DNA from: an uncultured Clostridia bacterium
Lineage (GTDB): Bacteria; Bacillota; Clostridia; Lachnospirales; Lachnospiraceae
Assembly: GCA_937888895.1 (NCBI GenBank)
Contig: CALASV010000398.1
Coordinates: 1-13,601, forward strand
Length of the DNA: 13,601 nt
Direction: 5' to 3'
Positions within the stretch are counted from its first letter, which is position 1; every line of letters starts with the position of its first letter. Below the pieces are notes generated by a model, which worked only from the letters and a program-made list of their open reading frames with translations, did not search any database and had not been told where the DNA came from. The position numbers and the translations under genes are program-made. Positions 1-7,930 of this stretch are shown in pieces.

Positions 1-1008
1 GACATTTCGATGTCCTAACGCCTGTTCTACTTTATGGAATAAATCAATTCCTGGTCCCATCTCCCAATGTCCATTGACTGCTGTTGTTTCTCCATAAGGA
101 ATCGAATAATACTCATCAAAGCCACGAAAATGGTCTACCCGAACGACATCATATAATTGAAAACAATAATTCAAACGAGAAATCCACCATTGATAACCTG
201 TAGCCTTGTGGTAATCCCAACGATATAATGGATTGCCCCATAACTGACCAGTTGCTGAAAATCCATCGGGTGGACATCCTGCTACTGCTGTTGGAATATT
301 TTCCTCATTTAATTGGAATAACTCAGGATTTGCCCATGCATCTGCACTATCCATTGCTACATAAATTGGAATATCCCCAATAATTTGAATCCCTTTTTCA
401 TTTGCATACGCCTTTAGCTTTCTCCACTGCTGAAAGAACAAAAACTGCATATAATACTGAAATTCAATATCAAAGTAAAGTTCCGTATGATAGTATTCGA
501 TAGCATTTTGCCATCTCAAACGAATGTCCTCTGCCCATTCCATCCAAGGTTTTCCACCAAAACGATCCTTTACTGCCATAAATAAAGCATAATCGGACAA
601 CCACCAACGATTTGTTTCTAAAAATTCACGATACTGTAAATTTTCACTAATATGGCTTCTCTCATACGCTTTTCGAAGTAGTACATATCTTGCTTCATAT
701 AGCTTTTTATAATCAATGCTACCATTATCTGTCCCAAAATCTGCACTATCACATTCTTCTTTTGTCAATACCCCTTCTTCTATCAATTTTTCCAAACTAA
801 TAAAGTAAGGATTTCCTGCAAAAGTAGAAAAAGATTGATAGGGAGAATCGCCATATCCCGTTGGACCTATCGGTAATATTTGCCAATATGTCTGTCCTGC
901 TTCTTTTAACCAATCTACGAAATCATAAGCACTTTTCGAAAAACAACCAATTCCGTATTTTGATGGCAAACTACTAATCGATAATAAAATTCCTGCTGCT
1001 CTATTCAT
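1..1008 (-). CDS. malQ: 4-alpha-glucanotransferase (amylomaltase), 3' end missing
   Basis: GH77 enzyme that transfers alpha-1,4-glucan segments between maltooligosaccharides in the cytoplasm, part of maltose/maltodextrin or glycogen use. The frame is open from an ATG at 1008 to the left edge, giving 336 residues of a family usually near 500, so about the last third is outside the window. The N-terminus begins MNRAAGILLSISSLPSKYG and continues with QILPIGPTGYGDSPYQ. Further on are GDIPIYVAMDSADAW, PPDGFSATGQLWGNP and VRVDHFRGF, the last holding the expected catalytic nucleophile Asp at residue 292, followed by an ETTAVNGHWE stretch. The start is fixed by a strong ribosome site (AAGGAGGTG) 6-8 nt upstream. 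The gene is divergent from the LacI-family regulator, and the shared upstream region carries that regulator's probable operators, so it is likely repressed in the absence of a maltose-type inducer. Confidence 0.95.
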   Translation of the reverse strand, partial: MNRAAGILLSISSLPSKYGIGCFSKSAYDFVDWLKEAGQTYWQILPIGPTGYGDSPYQSFSTFAGNPYFISLEKLIEEGVLTKEECDSADFGTDNGSIDYKKLYEARYVLLRKAYERSHISENLQYREFLETNRWWLSDYALFMAVKDRFGGKPWMEWAEDIRLRWQNAIEYYHTELYFDIEFQYYMQFLFFQQWRKLKAYANEKGIQIIGDIPIYVAMDSADAWANPELFQLNEENIPTAVAGCPPDGFSATGQLWGNPLYRWDYHKATGYQWWISRLNYCFQLYDVVRVDHFRGFDEYYSIPYGETTAVNGHWEMGPGIDLFHKVEQALGHRNV

Positions 1009-1027
1009 GTCTCTCACCTCCTTTTAC

Positions 1028-1049
1028 TTTATGCAATCGTTTGCATAAA
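1028..1049. promoter_or_regulatory. LacI-family operator O1 at the malQ start point
   Basis: A 22-bp near-perfect palindrome with half-sites TTTATGCAATC and its inverse (10 of 11 positions symmetric), centred on CG as LacI-family operators usually are. It resembles MalR-type sites of Firmicutes (GCAA-nCGn-TTGC core) more than a CcpA cre site. It covers the predicted malQ transcription start. Binding by the adjacent regulator is inferred. Confidence 0.7.
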
Positions 1050-1050
1050 T

Positions 1051-1079
1051 AATATACTCCTATTGCATAAATTTTGCAA
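1051..1079 (-). promoter_or_regulatory. probable malQ promoter
   Basis: On the minus strand a -35 box TTGCAA (1079-1074, 4/6 to consensus) and a -10 box TATATT (1056-1051, 5/6) are separated by exactly 17 nt. Transcription would start near 1044, leaving a leader of about 36 nt before the malQ ATG. The -35 lies inside one inverted repeat (1060-1082) and the predicted start point lies inside another (1028-1049), the geometry expected for repression. Confidence 0.6.
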
Positions 1080-1082
1080 TAG
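1060..1082. promoter_or_regulatory. secondary operator-like inverted repeat over the malQ -35 box
   Basis: Perfect 8-bp arms CTATTGCA and TGCAATAG are separated by 7 nt. The repeat contains the TTGCATAA half-site (1063-1070) and overlaps the malQ -35 box. Its centre (1071) is about 32-33 bp, roughly three helical turns, from the centre of O1, which would allow two dimers on the same DNA face. Confidence 0.45.
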
Positions 1083-1140
1083 TTTTTTTTCATTTTTTTT
1101 TAATTTTTTATATTTTTCACAGGTTTCCTTACCATTTTTT

Positions 1141-1228
1141 GTGCATATTGCACAATTCTTCTTGCAACTATTTGCATAACCTATTATTTTTTATGCAACT
1201 TTTTTCATACTTTTTCACTTTATTGCAT
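1141..1228. promoter_or_regulatory. cluster of further TTGCATAA/TTATGCAA half-sites upstream of lacI
   Basis: Half-sites: GTGCATATTGCAC (1141-1153, short palindrome), TTGCAA (1162-1167), TTGCATAA (1172-1179), TTATGCAA (1191-1198) and TTGCAT (1223-1228). The last abuts or overlaps the -35 box of the regulator's own promoter. The pair at 1172-1198 is an inverted repeat in the opposite orientation to O1. The cluster suggests autoregulation and possible looping between the divergent promoters; this is inferred from motif density only. Confidence 0.4.
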
Positions 1229-1256
1229 TGACTTTTTCTTTATTTTCTTCTACAAT
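1228..1256 (+). promoter_or_regulatory. promoter of the LacI-family regulator
   Basis: TTGACT (1228-1233) and TACAAT (1251-1256) are separated by 17 nt, each 5/6 to the vegetative consensus. The start point would be near 1263, about 25 nt before the ATG at 1288. The -35 overlaps a TTGCAT half-site. Confidence 0.8.
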
Positions 1257-1287
1257 AAAAGTAATTTTTTTAGAAAGGGGCTTTACT

Positions 1288-2322
1288 ATGGCCATTACAA
1301 TTAAAGATGTCGCTGCTTTAGCTGGTGTGTCTCCATCTACTGTTTCTAGAACTTGTAAAAATAATCCTGCGATTAGCGAGGAAACAAAAGAAAAAGTTCG
1401 TATTGCTATGGCAACACTTGGATATGAACCCAATTTTCAAGCTAGCAACTTGGCTTCCCAAAACTCTCGCACGATTGGTATTGTTCTTCCTGTTTCCGAA
1501 CGATTTATTTATGTAAATTCTTTCTTTTTGGAAATGATTCACGGAATTAACCGTTATTGCAATATGCATCAATACACAACAACTCTCATTACAGGACAAA
1601 CAGATGAAGAAGCACTACAAGTCATTCGCTCTATGATACGAACTGGAAAAGCTGATAGTTTTATTCTTCTCTATTCCAAACAAAAAGATGCCATTTCAGA
1701 TTATTTGTATAATGAAGGAATTTTATTTGCTCTTATTGGAAAAGCATATCAATATGCAAACCAAACGATATACATAGATACTGACAATATTTTAGCTGGA
1801 CAAGATGCCACCGAATATCTATATCATCTTGGACATCGCCGTATTGGTTATATCGGTTATGAAAAAACATTACTCTTTTCTTCCGACCGTAAATATGGAT
1901 ATCAATTAACACATTTTAAATATGATTTGCCAATCAATCCCTATTATTGTATTGAAGTTACAGACTCTTTTAAAAAAATACCACAAGAACTGTTTGACTT
2001 ATTAAAACATCCTGAACACCCAACAGCTTTTGTTGTAACTGATGACTTTTTAGGAGTTTCACTAGAACAAGCTTGTAGAGATTGTGGACTTTCTGTTCCA
2101 AACGATATTTCCATTATTTCCTTTAATAATTCCTTATTTGCACAACTCGCCACACCACCACTTACTTCTATTGACATTAACTCTGTACAATTAGGAATGG
2201 AAGCTGCGATGCAAATTATGAAGCACATGGAAAATCCAAACTTAGCCTCTACAAAAATTATTGTTCCACATACGATTATAGAACGGGAAAGTTGCTGGTT
2301 ACTGGAACGAAGTGAACAGTAA
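1288..2322 (+). CDS. LacI-family transcriptional regulator, MalR-like
   Basis: A 344-residue DNA-binding repressor of normal LacI/GalR length. Residues 3-50 form the helix-turn-helix (ITIKDVAALAGVSPSTVSR), followed by a hinge with the ASNLAS segment holding the minor-groove leucine. From about residue 60 (RTIGIVLP) comes the periplasmic-binding-protein-like effector domain, with IDTDNILAGQDATEYL, HLGHRRIGYIG, TAFVVTDDF and a PPLTSIDIN stretch near the C-terminus, all usual family landmarks. The ATG at 1288 is chosen because AAAGGGG lies 7 nt upstream and the promoter at 1228-1256 would put any earlier start upstream of the transcript. Divergence from malQ and the operator cluster between them suggest it is a maltose/maltodextrin-responsive repressor of malQ and of itself. 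The ligand is inferred from context, not read from the pocket. Confidence 0.92.
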   Translation: MAITIKDVAALAGVSPSTVSRTCKNNPAISEETKEKVRIAMATLGYEPNFQASNLASQNSRTIGIVLPVSERFIYVNSFFLEMIHGINRYCNMHQYTTTLITGQTDEEALQVIRSMIRTGKADSFILLYSKQKDAISDYLYNEGILFALIGKAYQYANQTIYIDTDNILAGQDATEYLYHLGHRRIGYIGYEKTLLFSSDRKYGYQLTHFKYDLPINPYYCIEVTDSFKKIPQELFDLLKHPEHPTAFVVTDDFLGVSLEQACRDCGLSVPNDISIISFNNSLFAQLATPPLTSIDINSVQLGMEAAMQIMKHMENPNLASTKIIVPHTIIERESCWLLERSEQ

Positions 2323-2369
2323 TTAGTTGCCAAAAGATAGAACTATATCACTAATACAACTACATAATA

Positions 2370-2428
2370 AAGTCCATTTCTCCATATTGAGTGTTTGATA
2401 TAATCTAAAACCGTAGAGAAATGGACTT
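2370..2428 (+). terminator. long-loop inverted repeat, probable lacI terminator
   Basis: Perfect 13-bp arms AAGTCCATTTCTC (2370-2382) and GAGAAATGGACTT (2416-2428) flank a 33-nt loop, followed by an imperfect T-run (CTTACTTTTTCC). It begins 47 bp after the regulator's stop codon. The loop is unusually large for an intrinsic terminator, so it may instead be a small dispersed palindromic repeat. Confidence 0.5.
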
Positions 2429-2523
2429 CTTACTTTTTCCAAGCAACAAAACAGATTATGAATATGTAATAAAGCAAACCGTAGCTATTTTACTTGTTTT
2501 TTTAAGAAAATATGACAATTTTT

Positions 2524-2552
2524 TTGACTTTTAAAATTAACTATTATATAAT
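2524..2552 (+). promoter_or_regulatory. promoter of the dynamin-like operon
   Basis: TTGACT (2524-2529) and a perfect TATAAT (2547-2552) are separated by 17 nt, the strongest promoter in the window. Initiation would be near 2559, giving a leader of about 50 nt. There is no obvious operator, so expression may be constitutive with control at translation (see the leader hairpin). Confidence 0.85.
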
Positions 2553-2566
2553 AATAATAATGACAA

Positions 2567-2610
2567 GAAAGGAGAATGTTACTGGTAATTTTCAGTAACA
2601 AAGTGTGTGA
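2567..2610 (+). promoter_or_regulatory. leader with Shine-Dalgarno and hairpin between it and the start codon
   Basis: A good ribosome site, AAAGGAG, ends at 2574. Next comes a hairpin with 8-bp perfect arms TGTTACTG (2577-2584) and CAGTAACA (2593-2600) and an 8-nt loop. The AUG at 2611 is 36 nt from GGAG in linear sequence but only about 12 unpaired nt if the hairpin forms. An in-frame TGA at 2608-2610 rules out any upstream start. A 16-codon reading frame (ATG 2576, stop 2624-2626) runs through the hairpin and ends in an ATGA overlap with a second in-frame ATG at 2623. Confidence 0.6.
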
Positions 2611-5223
2611 ATGGATACATACATGACACCAGAAAGAAAAGAATATATAAAAAAACTAGAATCTCAAATTGAAGCCATTAATCGTATTTTAAAAATGGAC
2701 TTTAATACTGTAATTAATGATAATATCAAAAATCAGTTGAAAAAATTAAAACAAGAAGCAATCATCGCATTAAGAAAACTAAAAAACGATGAATTTGAAA
2801 TTGCTATTGTTGGAGTAGAGTCTGCTGGTAAAAGTACGTTTGTAAATGCTCTTATCGAAAGTGATATTTTACCTTATGCAGACGCACGTTGTACTTATAC
2901 TTCTACACGAATTGAATATCCAAAAAATAGTCAACATGATAATGCTGTTATTTCTTTTTATACAACCCAAGTATTTAATAACGATTTTAAAGATAAATTA
3001 AAAACACTTGGTATTCCACATTATGAGAAATACTCTTTTGATACATTAAATCCAAATACTTATACTTCCCTTTATTCTTCGAATGTTTCTAGCGAAAAGA
3101 AACAATTGTATGGAGAATCCATTCATAAAGATATTCTCACAATTATCAATCATGTAGATGAAATTACAAATTTATTAGATAAGCCAAATCTAAGCTTTAA
3201 TAGTAATCAGATTCATTCTGGAGAAATGACGGAATACATTACAGACTCTGTGAAAGCACTTGCTGTTAGTGGTGTTGTCATCAATTCTCAAGAATTATCT
3301 ACGATGAAAAATGCTATCATCTATGATGTACCAGGTTTTAATGCTCCTACTGCACTACATAAAGCACAAACATTGAAACGTATGGAAGAAGCAGATGCGA
3401 TTATTGTAATAGCAAAGGGTGATGAACCAAGTCTTACTGATGAACCATTAAAAATTTTATATGAATCAGATAGTGATGGAAACTTATTGAAAGACAAATT
3501 ATTCGTTTTTGCAAATAAAACCGAACGAAGCACTACAATATCGAAAAATATTCAAATTACAAAAAAGGAATGGATAAGCAAAGGATTTATTGATGAATGG
3601 AAAGCAGAAAACCGAATTTTCTTTGGTTGTGCACTTGCTCATCTGCAAAGTTTAAATCTTTGTTTAGATAAAGATGGTTCTAGCAGAGCACTGCGAGAAT
3701 TTGAAGAAAAGAAAAGCCAAATGCCTCATGGCGATGGTATTCAAATGATTCGAGCAGAACTTGAAAAATACAATCATACCGAACGCTTTAAAGTATTAAA
3801 ATCTAGAATTGACCGTATCAAAGCAAATATCAAAAAAACATTAAATGAAATTCCTTTAGATTTTGATAGCATTGCCAATCGAAGCTATGGATTTGAGCAT
3901 ATTGCTATTGCAACTGCTTTTTGTTGTAAAACACCTAGCGTTGTAGAAGCTAGTCTTTTAGAATTAAGAGACCATATCCGTAATTATATGCCAAAGGAAA
4001 AGCCTCTTTCTAAAAAAATCACAAAATATATTATGGAAAATATTACAAAAGAAAAGTATGCCATTTCTGATGAAATTATTGATAAAGCAAAGAAACAAAG
4101 TCCATACACAGGTACATTCGAGGACACGGCACGTATTGAAGGAGATATTAGAAAATTAAAATTTAAAGAAATGTATGATGATTTTTCTGATAATGTTATT
4201 AACATTGCTGACAAACATCATGCTGACTATTCTGAAGAAATTCTTGATAGAATCCTTACAGCTATGGGGGTAAGTAATGACTCTCCTTACTTTAGTGAAT
4301 TGCGTACTTTATTAGAAAAAGAACTTTCTGCGTTTCGATTTGAACTTTCTTCCTTAGGAAAACGTCCGGGCATTTATTATCAAAGTTTAATTGAACGTTT
4401 CTCTCGTGACATTTATGAAGTATTAATTACAAGCCAATATAATACGGAACGCTTACGAAAATTTTATGAAAGTATTGACAACTTCTTTAGTATGGCAATT
4501 TTTTATCAAAAAACAGATACGGTACAAGACTTATCTTATACAAAAATTGCACCACAGGACTCCCCTTTCTGTATGACATTATTATTTCATCATTACCTTA
4601 ATATTACAGAAACAGTACGTACTCTTTCAGAAGATATTTTACGAATTACAGAATTGAAGGAACTTTCCGAAGAATTAAACCAGTTCATTGAACAGGCTTT
4701 TTCTGCAACTTGGGGCAACTCGCAAGAAATTATTGACATTATTACAAATGCTTTTTCTAAAATACAACCAGATGCCTCAACAGATTTTAGAAAAAATCTT
4801 CTAAGAAATGTATTGAACAAAGTGATTGAAAGCAACGATGAAATTGGTAGTCTTACGGATGAAGATTTCTTTAGTAGTTATTATGAGAAATATCACAGTT
4901 CTATCAAAGGTGGAAAACAATATTCTGTTGCAGATTTTTGTTGTGAATTTAATAAAGATATTGAAATATTACAAGATACTCTTTCAAATGCTTTTGTTCG
5001 TGCTATCAATATGGAAAAACCATTTGTTGCACGAGAAACGAAATCAATTGATGATATCCTCTTTTATATTAGGAGTGAAAAATTTACAGATTTCTTAACA
5101 AATAATATTTGGAAAATCAAATACCAAGAAACAACAAAACTAGATAAACAACACCGTGAACATGAACACAATGCCGCTATCATTGGTGAAATTAAAAATA
5201 TTCTTGATACATTAACTAAGTAA
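2611..5223 (+). CDS. dynamin-like large GTPase A
   Basis: An 870-residue protein of the bacterial dynamin-like type, GTPases that remodel or tether membranes by nucleotide-dependent oligomerisation. Residues 1-60 are a charged, helical or coiled-coil lead-in. The G domain follows: G1 GVESAGKS (68-75), G2 Thr95 within LPYADARCTYTSTRI, G3 DVPG (239-242) and G4 NKTE (302-305). G4 has Glu where NKxD has Asp, which is unusual. The rest, about 350-870, is predominantly helical with no clear transmembrane segment, as expected for stalk regions. The start is ATG 2611, the first codon after an in-frame TGA; ATG 2623 is an alternative four residues shorter. Gene B follows after 20 bp with its own ribosome site, so the two are co-transcribed and probably act as a hetero-oligomer. 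The exact subfamily is not recognised. A role in anti-phage defence (compare the Leo/Eleos dynamin pairs) or in membrane maintenance is possible; neither is proven. Confidence 0.85.
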   Translation: MDTYMTPERKEYIKKLESQIEAINRILKMDFNTVINDNIKNQLKKLKQEAIIALRKLKNDEFEIAIVGVESAGKSTFVNALIESDILPYADARCTYTSTRIEYPKNSQHDNAVISFYTTQVFNNDFKDKLKTLGIPHYEKYSFDTLNPNTYTSLYSSNVSSEKKQLYGESIHKDILTIINHVDEITNLLDKPNLSFNSNQIHSGEMTEYITDSVKALAVSGVVINSQELSTMKNAIIYDVPGFNAPTALHKAQTLKRMEEADAIIVIAKGDEPSLTDEPLKILYESDSDGNLLKDKLFVFANKTERSTTISKNIQITKKEWISKGFIDEWKAENRIFFGCALAHLQSLNLCLDKDGSSRALREFEEKKSQMPHGDGIQMIRAELEKYNHTERFKVLKSRIDRIKANIKKTLNEIPLDFDSIANRSYGFEHIAIATAFCCKTPSVVEASLLELRDHIRNYMPKEKPLSKKITKYIMENITKEKYAISDEIIDKAKKQSPYTGTFEDTARIEGDIRKLKFKEMYDDFSDNVINIADKHHADYSEEILDRILTAMGVSNDSPYFSELRTLLEKELSAFRFELSSLGKRPGIYYQSLIERFSRDIYEVLITSQYNTERLRKFYESIDNFFSMAIFYQKTDTVQDLSYTKIAPQDSPFCMTLLFHHYLNITETVRTLSEDILRITELKELSEELNQFIEQAFSATWGNSQEIIDIITNAFSKIQPDASTDFRKNLLRNVLNKVIESNDEIGSLTDEDFFSSYYEKYHSSIKGGKQYSVADFCCEFNKDIEILQDTLSNAFVRAINMEKPFVARETKSIDDILFYIRSEKFTDFLTNNIWKIKYQETTKLDKQHREHEHNAAIIGEIKNILDTLTK

Positions 5224-5243
5224 ATACGGCAGGAGGCTTAGCG

Positions 5244-7916
5244 ATGAAATATATTGAACTAAGCGGTAGTAGTATAAAAGAAGATATTCAGGGAATTAAA
5301 CGTGCGATTGATGAAAATTCCGATGTTATTTTTATATATTCTGGAACAGATACTCTTTATGACTATATTACTGCTCTCAACAATAAAGGCAAAGGACTTG
5401 ATGCAGCATATCTTTATAAATTTAAGATTTGCTATGAAAATAAAAATTTAAAAATTTCCTATTCCAAAAAAAATGAATATCGCAAAGAAATTACTTCTAT
5501 AAGTGGTCTTATCAATGAACTAGATGGTACAAGTAACTGCCGCATCATAATAGAAACAAATGACCGAGTACAATTAGCTTTTATTGTACAACAACTTATC
5601 TTTCTTGAGTACCCTTTAGATAAAATCGACATTCTTTTAAGAAAAGAAGAACGTGATGCTGATAAGACAAAACGATTTATGAAAAACGTAGATAAATTAA
5701 TGATAGATTGTAACAACTCTATTCAACAATTAGTTCATCTTCGCAATCAAATAACAAAAGAAGAAGATAGTACAAAAACAGAACGCTTAAAAGATATTGA
5801 AGAGGCTCTAGCATCTTGCAAAATAATTAAGTCACAACTTGCAAAAGCGATGGCAGTGGAATTAAAATTTGCAGTTGCTGCATCAAAAAAAGCTGGAAAA
5901 AGTGTCATTGTGAATTGTTTCCTTGGAGAAGAAATTGCTCCTACAAGTACAGAATTAGCAACACCAAATAACTGTTTTTATAGAAGAAGTAAAGATGGAA
6001 AATATCATCTTCAACTTGAGGGAAGTAATAAAATTCAAAGATTTAATTCTCGAGATGAAATTTATGATGTTATCAATGAACATTTTAGAAATGCACAAAA
6101 TGACAAAGAAGCTGGATTTGCTTTACCAAATATGCATATTGATTATGTTACAGAAGAAAATAATTTCTCTGCATATACCATTTTTGATACTGCAGGACCT
6201 GATGCTGCTGGTACAATTCATGCAAAATCAGCGAATGAAGCAATGGAAGAATGTGATGTAGCTGTATTTGCTATTGATTATTCGAAATATCTTACAACTT
6301 CAGAAGAAGACTATTTATATAAAGTAAAGTCTATGTTTAAAAATAAGTTTCATTCTCTTATTTTTGCCTTAAATAAAATTGATGTAAGATATACTGATGT
6401 AAAAAGTCCAAAATCTTTTATTATGTCGGTAGACTTTCTAAAAACACGATTAGCAAGCATTGATGAAGCTTATAAAGATTGCATTATCTTTCCTACTTGT
6501 GCATTAGAATACTTTAGTGCATTAGAAGCAGAACAGGCTAATATTATAGAATTACGTCCAGAAAATAATTTACCAATTGGAAAAATGAAAGATGTCAAAT
6601 TTGCACATCGAAATGTTCCATCTCTTGCATGGTTACATACTCATTCTGAAAATTTAGAATACTACCACGATATGAAAACAATCTCTTATGATGTTTTCAA
6701 AAAAGATAGTGGAATGACAGCTCTTATGAATTATGTTTCTTATGTAGCACAAAGTAAAGCAAGAGACGAAATTGTAAATAGCGTTACCTCTGATATTGCC
6801 TCACAGAAAGCAAAGTTACAAAGTATTATCAACTTTATTTCTAATATAGAAACACTCATCAATGTAGAGGACGAAAAGATAACAAAAATTTCTGATATTA
6901 TTACAAACTATACAGAAACCGTAGAATTTATCCTATGTTCTAATTTTAATGAAATGGATTTATCCATTTTAGAAGAAGACAGTTTACTCAAAGAATTTCA
7001 TAGTGATTACAATAAATTGATAAAATATCAAGACGAATTATTACAAAATTCTTGTAAAAAAACTGTAATTGCTGATATGATGTACAATGAAATGGTAGAA
7101 CAAATATGGAAAAATTTAGAATTATATACCGATGAAATCGATGGTTATCAAATAGATTCTCTCTTTACTACAGATGATTTTACTATTATATTAAAAAATG
7201 TATTGAAAATGAAAACAGATGAAGCTGCTAACAATACTTATAATCAACTTTCTCAAATAGGTTATGATATTAAACGAATCGTAAATCAACGTCAACAAAT
7301 GATTGAAAAAGAAAGTGATAATTGTAGAAATAAATTATCGAAAGAAGATGTCCATATTCACTTTCCTACAATGTCAGACTTTGAGTTTGATACGATAATG
7401 AACTATCCTGAAGAAACGCTCATTGAAGTAAATATGGAAAACCTTAATTTATATCAAAATATAAATGATATTTTTACAATAAAATTCTTTAAAAATCTTC
7501 GTACATGGTTTTTAGAATTGTTTGGAATGGCAACCGAGAAAGATTATAAACGTAAAGTAAAAATAGACAAACAAACTCTGCAAATAGTATGTGATGAATA
7601 TTTACAACCTCGATTTAAAAATATCATATATGAAAATAATGTTGCTGAAGAACTTTACAGTCAATTAAAAGCTTCTGTCATTGATAATTATACAAAAAAT
7701 CTTGTGGAAGAATTACAACAAGGCTTTGACAATATCAATAATAGTTTTATCTCTTGTATTAAATACTTTAAGTCAGCGATTGATGATAGAGATAAATATA
7801 AAGCAAATATTGAACAATACTCCAAACGAAAAACAAGTATTGTTGAAATTGAAAGTTGTACTTCTGATTTTATGCATACATGGAAGACGATTGTTTATGA
7901 TTATGATAAAAATTAG
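5244..7916 (+). CDS. dynamin-like large GTPase B with extra N-terminal domain
   Basis: An 890-residue partner of GTPase A. Residues 1-135 show alternating strand/helix patterning (MKYIEL, DVIFIYSG, CRIIIET, KIDILLRK as likely strands) and match no domain I recognise. Residues 136-205 are helical. The G domain has G1 ASKKAGKS (213-220, Ala in place of the first Gly, which the [AG]x4GK[ST] pattern allows), G2 Thr240 (STELATPN), G3 DTAGPD (315-320), canonical G4 NKID (377-380) and a G5-like PTCALEYF. A long helical region follows. Within it, residues 743-762 carry a run of Phe, Trp, Leu and Ile (IFTIKFFKNLRTWFLELFGM) flanked by lysines, a candidate membrane-insertion paddle. The start ATG is 7 nt after a perfect AGGAGG, far stronger than the start of gene A, which hints that B may be made in larger amounts. 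The gene ends 14 bp before the operon terminator. Confidence 0.87.
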   Translation: MKYIELSGSSIKEDIQGIKRAIDENSDVIFIYSGTDTLYDYITALNNKGKGLDAAYLYKFKICYENKNLKISYSKKNEYRKEITSISGLINELDGTSNCRIIIETNDRVQLAFIVQQLIFLEYPLDKIDILLRKEERDADKTKRFMKNVDKLMIDCNNSIQQLVHLRNQITKEEDSTKTERLKDIEEALASCKIIKSQLAKAMAVELKFAVAASKKAGKSVIVNCFLGEEIAPTSTELATPNNCFYRRSKDGKYHLQLEGSNKIQRFNSRDEIYDVINEHFRNAQNDKEAGFALPNMHIDYVTEENNFSAYTIFDTAGPDAAGTIHAKSANEAMEECDVAVFAIDYSKYLTTSEEDYLYKVKSMFKNKFHSLIFALNKIDVRYTDVKSPKSFIMSVDFLKTRLASIDEAYKDCIIFPTCALEYFSALEAEQANIIELRPENNLPIGKMKDVKFAHRNVPSLAWLHTHSENLEYYHDMKTISYDVFKKDSGMTALMNYVSYVAQSKARDEIVNSVTSDIASQKAKLQSIINFISNIETLINVEDEKITKISDIITNYTETVEFILCSNFNEMDLSILEEDSLLKEFHSDYNKLIKYQDELLQNSCKKTVIADMMYNEMVEQIWKNLELYTDEIDGYQIDSLFTTDDFTIILKNVLKMKTDEAANNTYNQLSQIGYDIKRIVNQRQQMIEKESDNCRNKLSKEDVHIHFPTMSDFEFDTIMNYPEETLIEVNMENLNLYQNINDIFTIKFFKNLRTWFLELFGMATEKDYKRKVKIDKQTLQIVCDEYLQPRFKNIIYENNVAEELYSQLKASVIDNYTKNLVEELQQGFDNINNSFISCIKYFKSAIDDRDKYKANIEQYSKRKTSIVEIESCTSDFMHTWKTIVYDYDKN

Positions 7917-7930
7917 AAAACTATTGTTTA

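Noticed and set aside
1028..1049. A CcpA cre site reading of the malQ palindrome
   Set aside because: The central CG fits, but the flanking GCAA/TTGC positions match MalR-type operators better than the cre consensus.
1228..1287. A 20-residue N-terminal extension of the LacI-family regulator from a TTG at 1228
   Set aside because: The codon lies within the -35 box of the gene's own promoter, upstream of any transcript, and the helix-turn-helix begins at the ATG 1288, which has a well-placed ribosome site.
2421..2534. A 37-codon plus-strand frame (starting MDFLLFPSNKTDYEY)
   Set aside because: It starts inside the inverted repeat, ends inside the dynamin promoter spacer and has no clear ribosome site; most likely chance.
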